Source: Weizmannia acidilactici
GTDB taxonomy: Bacteria > Bacillota > Bacilli > Bacillales > Bacillaceae_C
Assembly (NCBI RefSeq): GCF_008974225.1
Contig: NZ_BKZR01000001.1
Span: 1-64,000, forward strand
DNA length: 64,000 bases
Reading direction: 5' to 3'
The notes below the pieces were generated by a model. That model worked only from the letters and a program-made list of their open reading frames with translations, was not told the DNA's origin and searched no databases. Made by a program: the position numbers and the translations under genes. Below, piece after piece: positions 42,091-51,579 of the stretch (the stretch's first letter is position 1; every line of letters starts with the position of its first letter).

Positions 42091-43677
42091 ATGAATGAAA
42101 AGTTAAAAAAATCGTTCCAAAACCTTAAAGGGTTTTGGAACAGCAGAAACAAAAAACAGAAAACACTCGGCATATCAGCCGTTATCCTTGTTCTATTGCT
42201 TGCTGCGGGTGTAACGTATTTTATGACGAGAACGAAATACTCGCCGCTCTACAGCGGGCTGGACGTCTCCGAAACCGGATCGATCAAGGACGAACTGGAT
42301 CACGAAGGCATTCCGTCGAAAGTTACAGACGGCGGCAAAACGATCGAAGTTCCGGAAGACCAGGTTGATGAATTAAAAGTAAAATTGGCTGCCAAAGGGT
42401 TGCCGAAGACCGGCAGCATCGATTATTCCTTTTTCAGCCAAAATGCCAGTTTCGGCATGACGGATAATGAATTTAATGTTGTAAAATTAGATGCAATGCA
42501 AACCGAGCTTGAGAACTTGATAGAACAAATGAACGGCGTCGAAAAAGCAAAAGTGATGATTAACCTCCCGAACCAGGGTGTTTTCGTCACCGACAGCCAG
42601 GCCAAAGCTTCCGCATCTGTTGTGCTGACGTTAAAAAACGGCTATGAATTGGATCAAAACCAGGTAAAAGCTGTTTATAATCTTGTGTCAAAAAGTGTGC
42701 CAAATCTTCCCACTGATAATATCGTCATTATGAACCAGGATTTTGAGTATTATGACTTAAATTCCTCAAATTCTTCCGGCAATGCTTATACCCAGCAGCA
42801 ATCAATCAAAAAACAGATTGAACGTGATATCCAGCAGCAGGTCCAAACGATGCTTTCCACTTTAATGGGGCCGGGAAAAGCGGTTGTCAATGTAACAGCC
42901 GATATTGATTTTACCCAGGAAAAACGCGAGGAAAACCTGGTTGAACCGGTCGACAAAACCAATATGAAAGGCATTGAAATCAGCGCCAAAAAAATTCAGG
43001 AAACGTATAAAGGTACCGGCGCCGCAAGCGGAACAACTTCCAGCAGTTCGGATTCGCTCGGATCTTCTTACATTTCCGGTTCAAACGGGAACGGCACTTA
43101 TTCAAAAACATCCGATACAATTAATTATGAAGTGAACCGGATCAAACGGAAAATCGTGGAGAGTCCTTACAAAATTCGCGACCTTGGCATTGAAGTTATG
43201 GTGGAACCGCCGGTCAGGACAAAGCGGTCTTCCCTGCCTGCATCGCGTTTAAAAGATATTAAAACAATGCTATCGACGATTGTGCGTACCTCAATTGATA
43301 AATCAAGCGGCACGAATTTATCAAATCGTTCGGTAGCGAATAAAATATCGGTTTCCGTCCAGCCATTTGCAGCGAACGCAACGGCCAATACGGCAAAGTC
43401 ATCCGCTATTCCATGGTGGGTTTACGCAATTGGCGGAGCGCTACTTCTCGTCATTGCGGCACTCGTCTTCTTTATGGTCCGCGGCAGAAGAAAAGCGGAT
43501 CAGGAAGAAGAAGAATTTGTGGAAGAAGCAGCCGAAACGACAACTCCAATTGAAATTCCGGACGTGAATGAGGAAAAAGAAACAGAAGCAACAGCACGAA
43601 GGAAGCAGCTCGAAAAACTGGCGAAAGAAAAACCGGATGAGTTTGCAAAACTATTGCGGTCATGGCTTTCTGAATAG
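42091..43677 (+). CDS. fliF: flagellar M-ring protein FliF
   Basis: The 528-residue protein forms the MS ring, the base of the motor. Two membrane helices (about 27-46 and 444-465) flank large periplasmic-side ring-building motifs, with FSQNASFGMTDNEF and VMINLPNQGVF. A Ser/Gly-rich loop (about 312-342) is typical. The C-terminal RRKQLEKLAKEKPDEFAKLLRSWLSE (split) binds FliG. I prefer ATG 42091 over 42088 because GGGGG at 42080-42084 is then better spaced. The 185-bp spacer upstream has a GCTTGT-TTT-ACAAGC stem (41989-42003) and no clear promoter. Confidence 0.95.
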   Translation: MNEKLKKSFQNLKGFWNSRNKKQKTLGISAVILVLLLAAGVTYFMTRTKYSPLYSGLDVSETGSIKDELDHEGIPSKVTDGGKTIEVPEDQVDELKVKLAAKGLPKTGSIDYSFFSQNASFGMTDNEFNVVKLDAMQTELENLIEQMNGVEKAKVMINLPNQGVFVTDSQAKASASVVLTLKNGYELDQNQVKAVYNLVSKSVPNLPTDNIVIMNQDFEYYDLNSSNSSGNAYTQQQSIKKQIERDIQQQVQTMLSTLMGPGKAVVNVTADIDFTQEKREENLVEPVDKTNMKGIEISAKKIQETYKGTGAASGTTSSSSDSLGSSYISGSNGNGTYSKTSDTINYEVNRIKRKIVESPYKIRDLGIEVMVEPPVRTKRSSLPASRLKDIKTMLSTIVRTSIDKSSGTNLSNRSVANKISVSVQPFAANATANTAKSSAIPWWVYAIGGALLLVIAALVFFMVRGRRKADQEEEEFVEEAAETTTPIEIPDVNEEKETEATARRKQLEKLAKEKPDEFAKLLRSWLSE

Positions 43678-43688
43678 GGGGGGATGAT

Positions 43689-44702
43689 ATGGCCACGAAA
43701 GAGAAACCTTTGTCCGGCAAAGAAAAAGCAGCCATTCTCCTGATTGCGCTCGGCCCGGATGTGGCGGCTTCCGTATACAAACATTTGACGGAGGAAGAAA
43801 TCGAAAAGCTGACGCTGGAAATATCCGCTGTAAGAAAAGTGAACAGCGAGACGAAAGAACAAGTTTTAAACGAATTTCATCATATCGCTTTAGCGCAGGA
43901 CTATATTTCCCAGGGTGGAATCGGCTACGCGAAAACGATTCTTGAAAAAGCGCTCGGCCCGGAGCAGGCAGCCTCTATTATTAACCGATTAACATCATCC
44001 CTGCAGGTGCGGCCATTTGATTTTGCAAGAAAAGCCGATGCTGCTCAAATCCTGAATTTTATCCAGGACGAACACCCGCAGACGATCGCCCTGATTTTAT
44101 CGTATCTTGATCCGGAAAAAGCGGGGCAGATTCTTTCCGAGCTTCCGCCTGAAATGCAGGGGGACATCGCAAGAAGAATTGCTTTAATGGAAGGCACCTC
44201 CCCGGAAATTATCAGCGAAGTTGAATCGATCCTGGAGAGAAAATTGTCGGCCACCGTGACACAGGACTATACGCAGACGGGCGGAATTGAATCTGTTGTT
44301 GAAGTCCTGAACGGTGTCGACCGTGCCACGGAAAAAACGATATTGGACTCGCTTGAGTTGAAAGATCCGGAACTTGCCGAAGAAATCAAGAAGAGAATGT
44401 TTGTATTCGAAGACATTGTGACTTTGGACAACCGTTCGATCCAGCGCGTGATCCGCGAATGCGATAATGAAGATTTGATTTTGTCCCTGAAAGCATCAAG
44501 CGATGAAGTTAAGGAAATTATTTTCCGGAATATGTCGACCCGCATGGCCGATTCGATCAAAGAAGAAATGGAATATATGGGCCCGGTGCGCCTGCGCGAA
44601 GTTGAAGAAGCCCAGTCGAGAATCGTTTCCATTATCCGCAGGCTCGAAGACAGCGGCGAAATCATTGTTGCGAGAAACGGAGGGGACGATATCATTGTCT
44701 AA
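43689..44702 (+). CDS. fliG: flagellar motor switch protein FliG
   Basis: The 337-residue rotor protein contacts the MotA stator. The N domain binds FliF, the middle domain has EHPQTIALILSYLDPEKA and the EHPQ motif binding FliM, and the C-terminal domain holds the charged torque helix (IQRVIRECDNEDLILSLK). GGGGGGG precedes ATG 43689. The end overlaps fliH. Confidence 0.96.
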   Translation: MATKEKPLSGKEKAAILLIALGPDVAASVYKHLTEEEIEKLTLEISAVRKVNSETKEQVLNEFHHIALAQDYISQGGIGYAKTILEKALGPEQAASIINRLTSSLQVRPFDFARKADAAQILNFIQDEHPQTIALILSYLDPEKAGQILSELPPEMQGDIARRIALMEGTSPEIISEVESILERKLSATVTQDYTQTGGIESVVEVLNGVDRATEKTILDSLELKDPELAEEIKKRMFVFEDIVTLDNRSIQRVIRECDNEDLILSLKASSDEVKEIIFRNMSTRMADSIKEEMEYMGPVRLREVEEAQSRIVSIIRRLEDSGEIIVARNGGDDIIV

Positions 44703-45456
44703 TATTATTAAAACAAAGCGCAATGCAAATGTTGTTTCCCAAACCAGACTGATCGGCGTGCGCGCGCTGCCTGTTTTTCCGGCGGGCGGTAGAAACGCTG
44801 AAGAAGATCATGCACTGAGACAGAAACTTTTCGCAAAATACCAATCCGAAGCGGAACAGCTGCTTGCAGACAGCCAAAAAGAAGCAGAAGCAATCCGCCG
44901 GCAGATCGAAGAAGAAAAAAAGACCTGGGAAGAAGAGAAAGCCAGACTGATCGAGGAAGCGAGGCGCCAAGGGTTTGAAGCCGGCTATGCCGACGGCCGC
45001 AAAGAGGGGTTGGAAAGCTTCCGGGAAAACATCCGTGCGTCCGTTCAAATTGTTGACCGCTCGAAACAGGCTTATAAAAAGCATTTGGAAGCGTCCGAAA
45101 AAGAAATTTTGGACATTGCGATGAAAGCAGCGGGCCATATTTTGCACGACACGATTGAAACCTCGCCGGAAAAAATTCTTTCCATCGTAAAATCCGTTTT
45201 GAAAGAAGCGATCGGGTATAAAGAAGTTGATCTCCATGTCCACCCAGGGCAGTATGCTTTTGTGATGGACAACAAAGAAGACATTGATGCTATTTTCCCG
45301 AATGATACGAAATGTTATGTATATCCGGACGAGTCGCTTGAACCGTTCCAAGTCTTTATCGAGAGCGGCAGTGGCAGAATTGATGCAAGTCTTGACAGCC
45401 AATTGGCGGAATTGAAGGCAAGGCTGATGGAACTGCTTGAGGATGATGCGAATTGA
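44695..45456 (+). CDS. fliH: flagellar export ATPase regulator FliH
   Basis: The 253-residue peripheral stalk holds FliI at the C-ring. A long charged coiled coil (about 40-130: EAEQLLADSQKEAEAIRRQIEEE split) is followed by the V-ATPase E-subunit-like C-terminal domain (DLHVHPGQYAFV). The start is TTG 44695, eight bases inside fliG, with GGAGGGGA; the longer frame runs antisense to sense through fliG and is not coding. Confidence 0.9.
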   Translation: MSNIIKTKRNANVVSQTRLIGVRALPVFPAGGRNAEEDHALRQKLFAKYQSEAEQLLADSQKEAEAIRRQIEEEKKTWEEEKARLIEEARRQGFEAGYADGRKEGLESFRENIRASVQIVDRSKQAYKKHLEASEKEILDIAMKAAGHILHDTIETSPEKILSIVKSVLKEAIGYKEVDLHVHPGQYAFVMDNKEDIDAIFPNDTKCYVYPDESLEPFQVFIESGSGRIDASLDSQLAELKARLMELLEDDAN

Positions 45457-46778
45457 AAGCTGCCAAACTCGTGAATTATATATCCGAAATCCATACATTT
45501 AAACATTACGGAAAAGTAAAAAGAGTGATTGGCTTAATGATCGAATCACTTGGGCCTAAAAGTTCGATTGGAGATGTATGCTATATCCACGTTGAAACCA
45601 AACAAAATCCGAAAAAAATTCTTGCCGAGGTAGTCGGCTTTAGGGATGGAAATGTTATTTTAATGCCGTATACCAATATTCAGGAAATTTCGCCGGGGAG
45701 CCTGGTTGAAGCAACCGGGAAACCGATGCAGGTAAAAGCAGGGCCCCAGCTGTTGGGTAAAACGATTGATCCTTTGGGTAATCCGCTTGATTCGTCGCCG
45801 CTTCCAGCCGGTTTAAAATCGATTCCGATCGACCGCATGCCCCCGAACCCTCTTATGCGGCCGCCGATCAGGGAGCCGATTGAACTCGGCGTTCGCGCAA
45901 TCGACAGTTTGCTGACGGTAGGTAAGGGGCAGCGGATCGGCATTTTTGCCGGCAGCGGCGTCGGCAAGAGCACGTTGCTCGGTATGATCGCACGCAATAC
46001 GAACGCCGATTTGAATGTGATTGCCCTCATCGGCGAGCGGGGAAGGGAAGTAAGAGAATTTATCGAGCGGGATCTCGGCCCTGAAGGACTGAAAAAATCG
46101 ATCGTTGTCGTAGCAACATCCGACCAGCCTGCCCTAATGCGGATAAAAGGAGCCTATACGGCAACCGCGATAGCGGAATATTTCAGGGACCGCGGCATGG
46201 ACGTCATGTTTATGATGGATTCGGTTACCCGCGTTGCGATGGCGCAGCGCGAAGTCGGGCTTGCAACAGGGGAACCGCCTGCAACAAAAGGGTACACCCC
46301 TTCTGTCTTTGCGATTTTGCCGAAACTGCTTGAAAGAACCGGGACAAATGAATCCGGAACCATTACCGGCATTTACACTGTGCTGGTTGACGCTGATGAT
46401 TTGAACGAACCCATTGCCGATACGGTGCGCGGGATTTTGGACGGGCATTTTGTATTGGACAGGGATTTGGCCAATAAAGGGCAGTATCCTGCGATCAATA
46501 TTTTAAAAAGCGTCAGCCGGCTGATGGGCCAGCTGGTGGACGATGCGCACAAAAAAGCGGCGGAAAAAATCCGCGAACAGTTAAGCACCTATTTAAATTC
46601 GGAAGACTTGATCAATATCGGTGCTTATAAACCGGGGGCCTCAAAAGAAATTGACGAGGCAATTGAACGTTACCCGAAAATCATTTCTTTCATTAAACAA
46701 AGCACAGGGCAAAAATGCAGCATGGAAGAAAGCATTCAAGATTTAATCCAATTGGCGGAAACAGGTGACTGGGCATGA
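45453..46778 (+). CDS. fliI: flagellum-specific ATPase FliI
   Basis: The 441-residue F1-beta-like ATPase energises the export of rod, hook and filament proteins. Walker A GIFAGSGVGKST (about 163-174), Walker B VMFMMDSVTR, and the export-specific ALIGERGREVREFIE. TTG 45453 overlaps the fliH stop (TTGA); GAGGATG lies upstream. Homologous to type III secretion ATPases. Confidence 0.96.
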   Translation: MKAAKLVNYISEIHTFKHYGKVKRVIGLMIESLGPKSSIGDVCYIHVETKQNPKKILAEVVGFRDGNVILMPYTNIQEISPGSLVEATGKPMQVKAGPQLLGKTIDPLGNPLDSSPLPAGLKSIPIDRMPPNPLMRPPIREPIELGVRAIDSLLTVGKGQRIGIFAGSGVGKSTLLGMIARNTNADLNVIALIGERGREVREFIERDLGPEGLKKSIVVVATSDQPALMRIKGAYTATAIAEYFRDRGMDVMFMMDSVTRVAMAQREVGLATGEPPATKGYTPSVFAILPKLLERTGTNESGTITGIYTVLVDADDLNEPIADTVRGILDGHFVLDRDLANKGQYPAINILKSVSRLMGQLVDDAHKKAAEKIREQLSTYLNSEDLINIGAYKPGASKEIDEAIERYPKIISFIKQSTGQKCSMEESIQDLIQLAETGDWA

Positions 46779-47215
46779 ACTACCAATATAAATTTGAAAA
46801 AATACTGGATGTAAAAGAAAGGGAAAAAGATCAGGCGCTTTCTGCTTATCAAAATGCTATTCGGGCTTTTGAAAACGTGGCCCGCGAACTCTACACGCTT
46901 TTGAAAAAGAAAGAAGACCTCGAATCGTACCAGGCAGAAAAAATGGCATCGGGCTTATCCGTCCAGAAAATCAGGCATTACCGAAAGTTTATTGATGATA
47001 TGGAAAAAACGATCAATCACTATCAACAGCTCGTTGTGAAAGCAAGAAACCAGATGAATTGGTACCAGCAAAAACTTCAAGAAAAAAATATTGAAGTCAA
47101 GAAATACGAAAAAATGAGAGATAAAGATTACAGCCGTTTTCTTGAGAAGTTAAAAATGTTGGAAGAAAAACAGGCGGATGAGATCTCCACCCAGGCATTT
47201 TTCCGCAAGTCCTGA
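46775..47215 (+). CDS. fliJ: flagellar export chaperone FliJ
   Basis: A 146-residue antiparallel coiled coil that inserts into the FliI ring like the gamma subunit of F1 and connects to FlhA. Almost entirely helical and charged (FEKILDVKEREKDQALSAYQ). ATG overlaps the fliI stop (ATGA). Confidence 0.92.
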   Translation: MNYQYKFEKILDVKEREKDQALSAYQNAIRAFENVARELYTLLKKKEDLESYQAEKMASGLSVQKIRHYRKFIDDMEKTINHYQQLVVKARNQMNWYQQKLQEKNIEVKKYEKMRDKDYSRFLEKLKMLEEKQADEISTQAFFRKS

Positions 47216-47229
47216 AACGGGGTGATGAC

Positions 47230-47853
47230 ATGGGCAAAAAGCAAGAAGAAATTGAAGCAATCGACGAAAAGAAAAGCGGCAGCAAATTACAGTGGTTTTT
47301 TTACGTCGTCCTGATCCCGCTGCTGTTTGCGATTGCGGTGGGGCTGATTGTTGCAACCTTCTCGGGTGTAAATGTCATAAGCGAAGCAGCCGGCATTGGG
47401 CATAAAGTGGCCGGGATTTTCGGTTCGGGCGAAGATGAGCAGAATCAAAACCAGGGCGGGACGTATTCCGCAAAGCAGTACGTCGGTCAGATCGATTCAT
47501 TAAAAAAGCAGATGGAACAAAAAGACAAGGAGATCAGCAAACTACAATCCGAGCTCGACAAAAGCCAGCAAAACAACTTGAAAATGAAACAAACTGTTTT
47601 GGATTTGCGGTCGCAGTTAAAGAAAGCGCAGCAAACCCAGGCGGCAAACAAGAAAAAATTAAAAGAAATTGCGAGCACATATGAAAATATGAATCCGGAT
47701 AATGCAGCGGCGATTATTGAGAAAATGAGCGATACGGAAGCAACGCAGATTCTTTCGCAGCTCAGCTCTGAAACGCTTGCCGGCGTGCTTGAGAAAATGA
47801 GTGCCAGTAAGGCGGCAAAATACACGCAACTGCTTTCCCAAAAAGGGTCATAA
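47230..47853 (+). CDS. ylxF: YlxF, MotE/MgtE-N-like flagellar operon membrane protein
   Basis: A 207-residue protein with one membrane helix (22-44), a coiled coil (about 82-145) and a C-terminal MgtE-N/MotE-type helical repeat (NAAAIIEKMSDTEATQILSQL). MotE chaperones MotC in alphaproteobacteria; the Bacillus role is unsettled but position in the operon suggests assembly of motor or hook. ATG 47230 follows GGGGTGAT. Confidence 0.88.
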   Translation: MGKKQEEIEAIDEKKSGSKLQWFFYVVLIPLLFAIAVGLIVATFSGVNVISEAAGIGHKVAGIFGSGEDEQNQNQGGTYSAKQYVGQIDSLKKQMEQKDKEISKLQSELDKSQQNNLKMKQTVLDLRSQLKKAQQTQAANKKKLKEIASTYENMNPDNAAAIIEKMSDTEATQILSQLSSETLAGVLEKMSASKAAKYTQLLSQKGS

Positions 47854-47887
47854 TGCAGGTTGCAAAACTTGAAAGGAGGTGAAATAC

Positions 47888-49648
47888 ATGAACGTGGGCC
47901 TGGCGCAACAAATCATGCTAATTTCGACAATTGGGGCGCAAGGGGGAGCAAATGCCGCCCTGCAACCATCAACAGGTTTTTTAAACGTTTTAAACTTGTT
48001 CAATGCAGCACAGAACGCGAATAGCAGCCAAATGGCGGGTGATTTGTCCGTTATTGATTTTTATCAAAATCTTCAGCAAATGATTACTGAATTTTTAGAT
48101 CAAACTGCAGCCGACCTTGGAAGTGCACCATCAAATGGGGATAGCAGCGAAAGCGGGGGTGGGAAAAGGATGGAAATGATTTCCAAACTTTCTAACCTGC
48201 TTGCCAAATTAGCCAATCCGGCTGACGGGAACAGCAAAAAATTATTGCAAGAAACGAAGACTGCGATGGAAAATCATGATTCAGCGGACGCAGTTGTGAG
48301 TATGGTCAATTTAATGGGAATTTTGCCTGTTGCATCACTGCAAAAGCTGAGCCTGCCCGATATAGAAGCACTGCTTGAGCAAGCAAAATCTATTGAGGAA
48401 GAATATCCCATCACCATCGAAATGGGCATTAAAATTGTAAAAATGTCTGAGCAGTTAAGCCAACTATCCCAAAAAATTGATAGCTATTTAAAAACCTATA
48501 TAGAGAATGCTGCCGACCAAGGCCAAACCGTTTCCGGGAAACAGCCGCGATTGGGCATGCAGGAGAAAGAAGAAATTTTAAAAACGGCTTATTTGCATGC
48601 CACCGGCGGATTTTCGGATGGGTCTGATTTTGATGATGGAAAGCCTGCCAGCGGTCCGTTTGCAGAGGAAACTTTGGACAGGCCAATACTGGAAAAAAGT
48701 AATGCAGCTTCCGGCAGTTCAAATACGGAGCAAAACGCTTCCGTGAACAACAGAATCCCGCTTGCAGGGCGGCTAAATCGTGAAGGGAATACCACCCAAA
48801 GGGCCGTACTGCAAATCGGCAATGGGATCCAATCTGCGGGAAGCGGGCAGGAAACCATAGGGAAACCGTTCAATGATCTTTCAGGAAAAGCTTTGCCGGA
48901 AATTACACAGAACACCGGGCAGGTTAAAACGACACAGCCGGGGGGTAGCCGGCCGAATATGACAGGTGAATTTTTACGGGAAACCATGCCGGATTCGATA
49001 CAGGGCACCGGCATGCAGCAGCCGGTAAACACGGTACAGGATCCCAACGGATTGCCGGCAGTTAAAAACGCCAGTTCTAGTCACGGGGATGAATTGCATT
49101 CTGGGGAAATTGCCCGGCCCCATTCAGATTTAAAAACGGAAATAGATCCTGTTGCCCAAACTTATAACAATACAGGCAAATTCGAACCCATTGCAATCTC
49201 CGCCGGCGAAAAAGACAGCCCGGTTTCGTACCGAAAGTTTGTCCAGGAATTTACAAATATGATCCAAAAAGCGGCTTATTCAAACCAGAAAGGCACAACC
49301 AAACTGCTGATCCGGCTTGAACCAGAGCATTTAGGTTCATTAAGGGTGGAGCTTTTGGAACAAAATGGCAGGTTGGAAGCAAAAATTATTACAAATACCG
49401 GGGCAGCAAAAGATTTGCTCGACTCCCAGCTGCAGCAACTTAAAGAGGCTTTGGCCGTGCAGCATGTGCAGTTAACAAAAATGGATGTTCTAAATAGAGA
49501 TCAGGTAACACAAAATGCAAACAGCCAGCCGCAAATGCAGGGGGAGCAGGAAAGGCGGCAGCCTCAACAACAAAAGCGGCAAAAAGCAAAGGAATCAGGC
49601 CGATTTTCAGCTGTTTTACAAAGCAATATATTCGAAACGGAAGCGTAG
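47888..49648 (+). CDS. fliK: flagellar hook-length control protein FliK
   Basis: The 586-residue secreted ruler measures hook length and triggers the FlhB substrate switch. A long low-complexity Ser/Gln/Asn/Gly-rich N-terminal and middle region (about 215-440) is followed by the conserved C-terminal domain (about 445-560) with LLIRLEPEHLGSLRVELLEQ and QLKEALAVQHVQLTKMDV, then a Gln/Arg-rich tail. About 100 residues longer than B. subtilis FliK. ATG 47888 follows AAAGGAGGTGA. Confidence 0.93.
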   Translation: MNVGLAQQIMLISTIGAQGGANAALQPSTGFLNVLNLFNAAQNANSSQMAGDLSVIDFYQNLQQMITEFLDQTAADLGSAPSNGDSSESGGGKRMEMISKLSNLLAKLANPADGNSKKLLQETKTAMENHDSADAVVSMVNLMGILPVASLQKLSLPDIEALLEQAKSIEEEYPITIEMGIKIVKMSEQLSQLSQKIDSYLKTYIENAADQGQTVSGKQPRLGMQEKEEILKTAYLHATGGFSDGSDFDDGKPASGPFAEETLDRPILEKSNAASGSSNTEQNASVNNRIPLAGRLNREGNTTQRAVLQIGNGIQSAGSGQETIGKPFNDLSGKALPEITQNTGQVKTTQPGGSRPNMTGEFLRETMPDSIQGTGMQQPVNTVQDPNGLPAVKNASSSHGDELHSGEIARPHSDLKTEIDPVAQTYNNTGKFEPIAISAGEKDSPVSYRKFVQEFTNMIQKAAYSNQKGTTKLLIRLEPEHLGSLRVELLEQNGRLEAKIITNTGAAKDLLDSQLQQLKEALAVQHVQLTKMDVLNRDQVTQNANSQPQMQGEQERRQPQQQKRQKAKESGRFSAVLQSNIFETEA

Positions 49649-49654
49649 GTGAAC

Positions 49655-50278
49655 ATGTTGACCTCTATTGACACAAGCCTGCTATTGAGTAGCGCTCATT
49701 CAACTTCCAAAAACACTAGCAGTGGAAGCAATACATTAGATAAAGATGCTTTTTTAAAAATTTTAATCGCGCAGCTTGAAAATCAGGACCCAACCAATCC
49801 GATGGACGACACGGAATTCGTTTCGCAAATGGCCCAATTTTCAACATTGGAACAAATGACGAATTTAGCGCCCTACATGGAAAATTTGATTGAAGCGGAA
49901 CAGCAAACTTACATCGGCAAGGAAGTTTCCTGGAGCAAGACAGTGACTGCGGATGACGGCACAACGTCCACTTCTTCGGGAACTGGCACCATTACCGGTG
50001 TTACATTCGGTGATGATCATTCCGTGACGTTCACGTTAAATGACGGGACGGAAATCAGTTCTTCCAATATTAAGAAAATCATTGGCGGTACTTCCACTGA
50101 ATCAGCCTTGATCCAGGCAAGCTATTTAATTGGAAAAGAAGTAACCTATAAAAATGATGCGGGAGAAGAGGAAACCGCTGCGGTAAGCGCTGTTTCCATC
50201 CAAAACGGGACGGCGGTCTTCACACTGGATAATGGGGAGAAAATTACAATCGCGCAGTTCTCCAAAATTGCAAACTAG
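49655..50278 (+). CDS. flgD: flagellar hook assembly protein FlgD (long form)
   Basis: The 207-residue scaffold caps the growing hook. The N-terminal domain LDKDAFLKILIAQLENQDPTNPMDDTEFVSQMAQFS (split at 30-65) is diagnostic. The C-terminal half is beta-rich with two similar units of about 55 residues, each with a 'YIGKEVSW...TGV' or 'LIGKEVTY...SAV' strand followed by 'NDGTEI' or 'DNGEKI'. B. subtilis FlgD is about 140 residues and lacks most of this. ATG 49655 follows GTAGGTGA. Confidence 0.93.
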   Translation: MLTSIDTSLLLSSAHSTSKNTSSGSNTLDKDAFLKILIAQLENQDPTNPMDDTEFVSQMAQFSTLEQMTNLAPYMENLIEAEQQTYIGKEVSWSKTVTADDGTTSTSSGTGTITGVTFGDDHSVTFTLNDGTEISSSNIKKIIGGTSTESALIQASYLIGKEVTYKNDAGEEETAAVSAVSIQNGTAVFTLDNGEKITIAQFSKIAN

Positions 50279-50289
50279 GAAGTGATTGA

Positions 50290-50697
50290 ATGGATAAATG
50301 GCATCCATCCATTCCACTGCAGCAATCCGAGCCTTTTCGTTCTTTTAGTCGAACAAGCCGAACCGCGCAGAATCAGAATCAGGCAAGCAGCTTTTCAGGG
50401 TATTTGCAGCAGGCGCTGATGGAACCATCCAATCCTGTTTCTTTGAAAATTAGTAAACATGCAAGCGAAAGGCTGCAAGAGCGCGGAATTAAATTGGATG
50501 CTTCAACATGGAAGCAAATCGGCAGTAAAGTAGCGGAAGCAAAACAAAAAGGGTTGAATGAAACGCTTGTTCTTGTAAATGATGCAGCATTGATTGTCAG
50601 CGCGAAAAATTCGACCGTCATTACTGCAATGGGCCGAAATGAAGCAGGTTCCCAAATATTCAGCAATATTAACGGGGCGATTATTTTAGAATCATAG
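50290..50697 (+). CDS. conserved flagellar operon protein (TIGR02530-like)
   Basis: A 135-residue protein with a disordered Gln/Ser-rich N-terminus and a conserved C-terminal domain (about 50-135: ISKHASERLQERGIKLD, LNETLVLVNDAALIVSAKNSTVITAMGR). It belongs, by eye, to the 'flagellar operon protein' family found between flgD and flgE in many Firmicutes; its function is not known. B. subtilis lacks it at this site. ATG 50290 follows GGAAGTGA. Confidence 0.82.
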   Translation: MDKWHPSIPLQQSEPFRSFSRTSRTAQNQNQASSFSGYLQQALMEPSNPVSLKISKHASERLQERGIKLDASTWKQIGSKVAEAKQKGLNETLVLVNDAALIVSAKNSTVITAMGRNEAGSQIFSNINGAIILES

Positions 50698-50770
50698 GCT
50701 GGACCGTAATGGAAGCCGCAGCTGCCGAATGACGGAAGCAGCTAAATCAAAAAGTGAGAGGGGTTATCTT

Positions 50771-51541
50771 ATGTTACGTTCATTATACTCAGGCGTTAGC
50801 GGAATGAAAAATTTCCAAACGAAATTGGATACGATCGGCAATAACATCGCTAATGTAAACACGTACGGCTACAAAAAAAGCCGCGTCACGTTTAAAGATG
50901 CGATCAGCCAGACGCTGCAAGGTGCAACGGCCCGAACAAGCGCCCAGCAGGTAGGGCTTGGTTCCCAAATCGGTTCCATAGATACAATCGATACGGAAAC
51001 AAGCTTTGAATCGACCGGCCGTACTCTCGACTTGGCAATCAGCGGGGACGGGTATTTTAGAGTCAGAGGCAACGATGGGCAGATTTATTACACACGTGCC
51101 GGAAATTTCTATTTGGATAGCAATGGTAATATTGTTAATTCCGATGGTTACAGCGTGTTAGGGACAAATGGGAATCCAATACAAATCAATTCGTCAACAG
51201 TTTCAAATTTTTCGATCGCATCTGACGGAACAATCACAGATCAAAACGGTGCTACAATTGGGACCATTAGCATTGCAACTTTCCCGAACCCGGCCGGTTT
51301 GACAAGAGTAGGCGGAAACTTATTTAGGCAAAGTATAAACTCAGGTAATCCAAATACGAATATTACTCCAGGTTCCGGCAGCAATGGCACAATCGAATCC
51401 GGCTACCTTGAAATGTCCAATGTCGACTTATCCGAAGAGTTGACCAATATGATCGTTGCAGAACGCGGATTCCAGGCGAACACGCGGATCATCACTACAT
51501 CGGATGAGATTTTGCAGGAGCTTGTCAATCTGAAACGATAG
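50771..51541 (+). CDS. flgE: flagellar hook protein FlgE (formerly FlgG in B. subtilis)
   Basis: The 256-residue hook subunit. N-terminal D0 helix MLRSLYSGVSGMKNFQTKLD, then IGNNIANVNTYGYKKSR; C-terminal ERGFQANTRIITTSDEILQELVNLKR (split) completes the D0 pair. The middle (GFSIASDGTIT region) is short, as in B. subtilis. ATG 50771 follows GAGAGGGG; the open frame from 50729 is not coding. Exported through the type III apparatus. Confidence 0.95.
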   Translation: MLRSLYSGVSGMKNFQTKLDTIGNNIANVNTYGYKKSRVTFKDAISQTLQGATARTSAQQVGLGSQIGSIDTIDTETSFESTGRTLDLAISGDGYFRVRGNDGQIYYTRAGNFYLDSNGNIVNSDGYSVLGTNGNPIQINSSTVSNFSIASDGTITDQNGATIGTISIATFPNPAGLTRVGGNLFRQSINSGNPNTNITPGSGSNGTIESGYLEMSNVDLSEELTNMIVAERGFQANTRIITTSDEILQELVNLKR

Positions 51542-51548
51542 GGGGCAG

Positions 51549-51572
51549 GGGCCAGGGCTTTAGCCCCGGCCC
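51549..51572 (+). promoter_or_regulatory. GC-rich hairpin blocking the swrD ribosome-binding region
   Basis: GGGCC-A-GGGC (51549-51558) pairs with GCCC-C-GGCCC (51563-51572), one A-C mismatch, TTTA loop. It ends eight bases before the swrD GTG and replaces any Shine-Dalgarno sequence. No T-tract follows. Confidence 0.75.
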
Positions 51573-51579
51573 GCACTTT

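Noticed and set aside
44503..44694. Possible longer FliH N-terminus inside fliG
   Set aside because: It reads fliG in the wrong frame, rich in Arg/Lys/Trp; TTG 44695 with GGAGGGGA is the better start.
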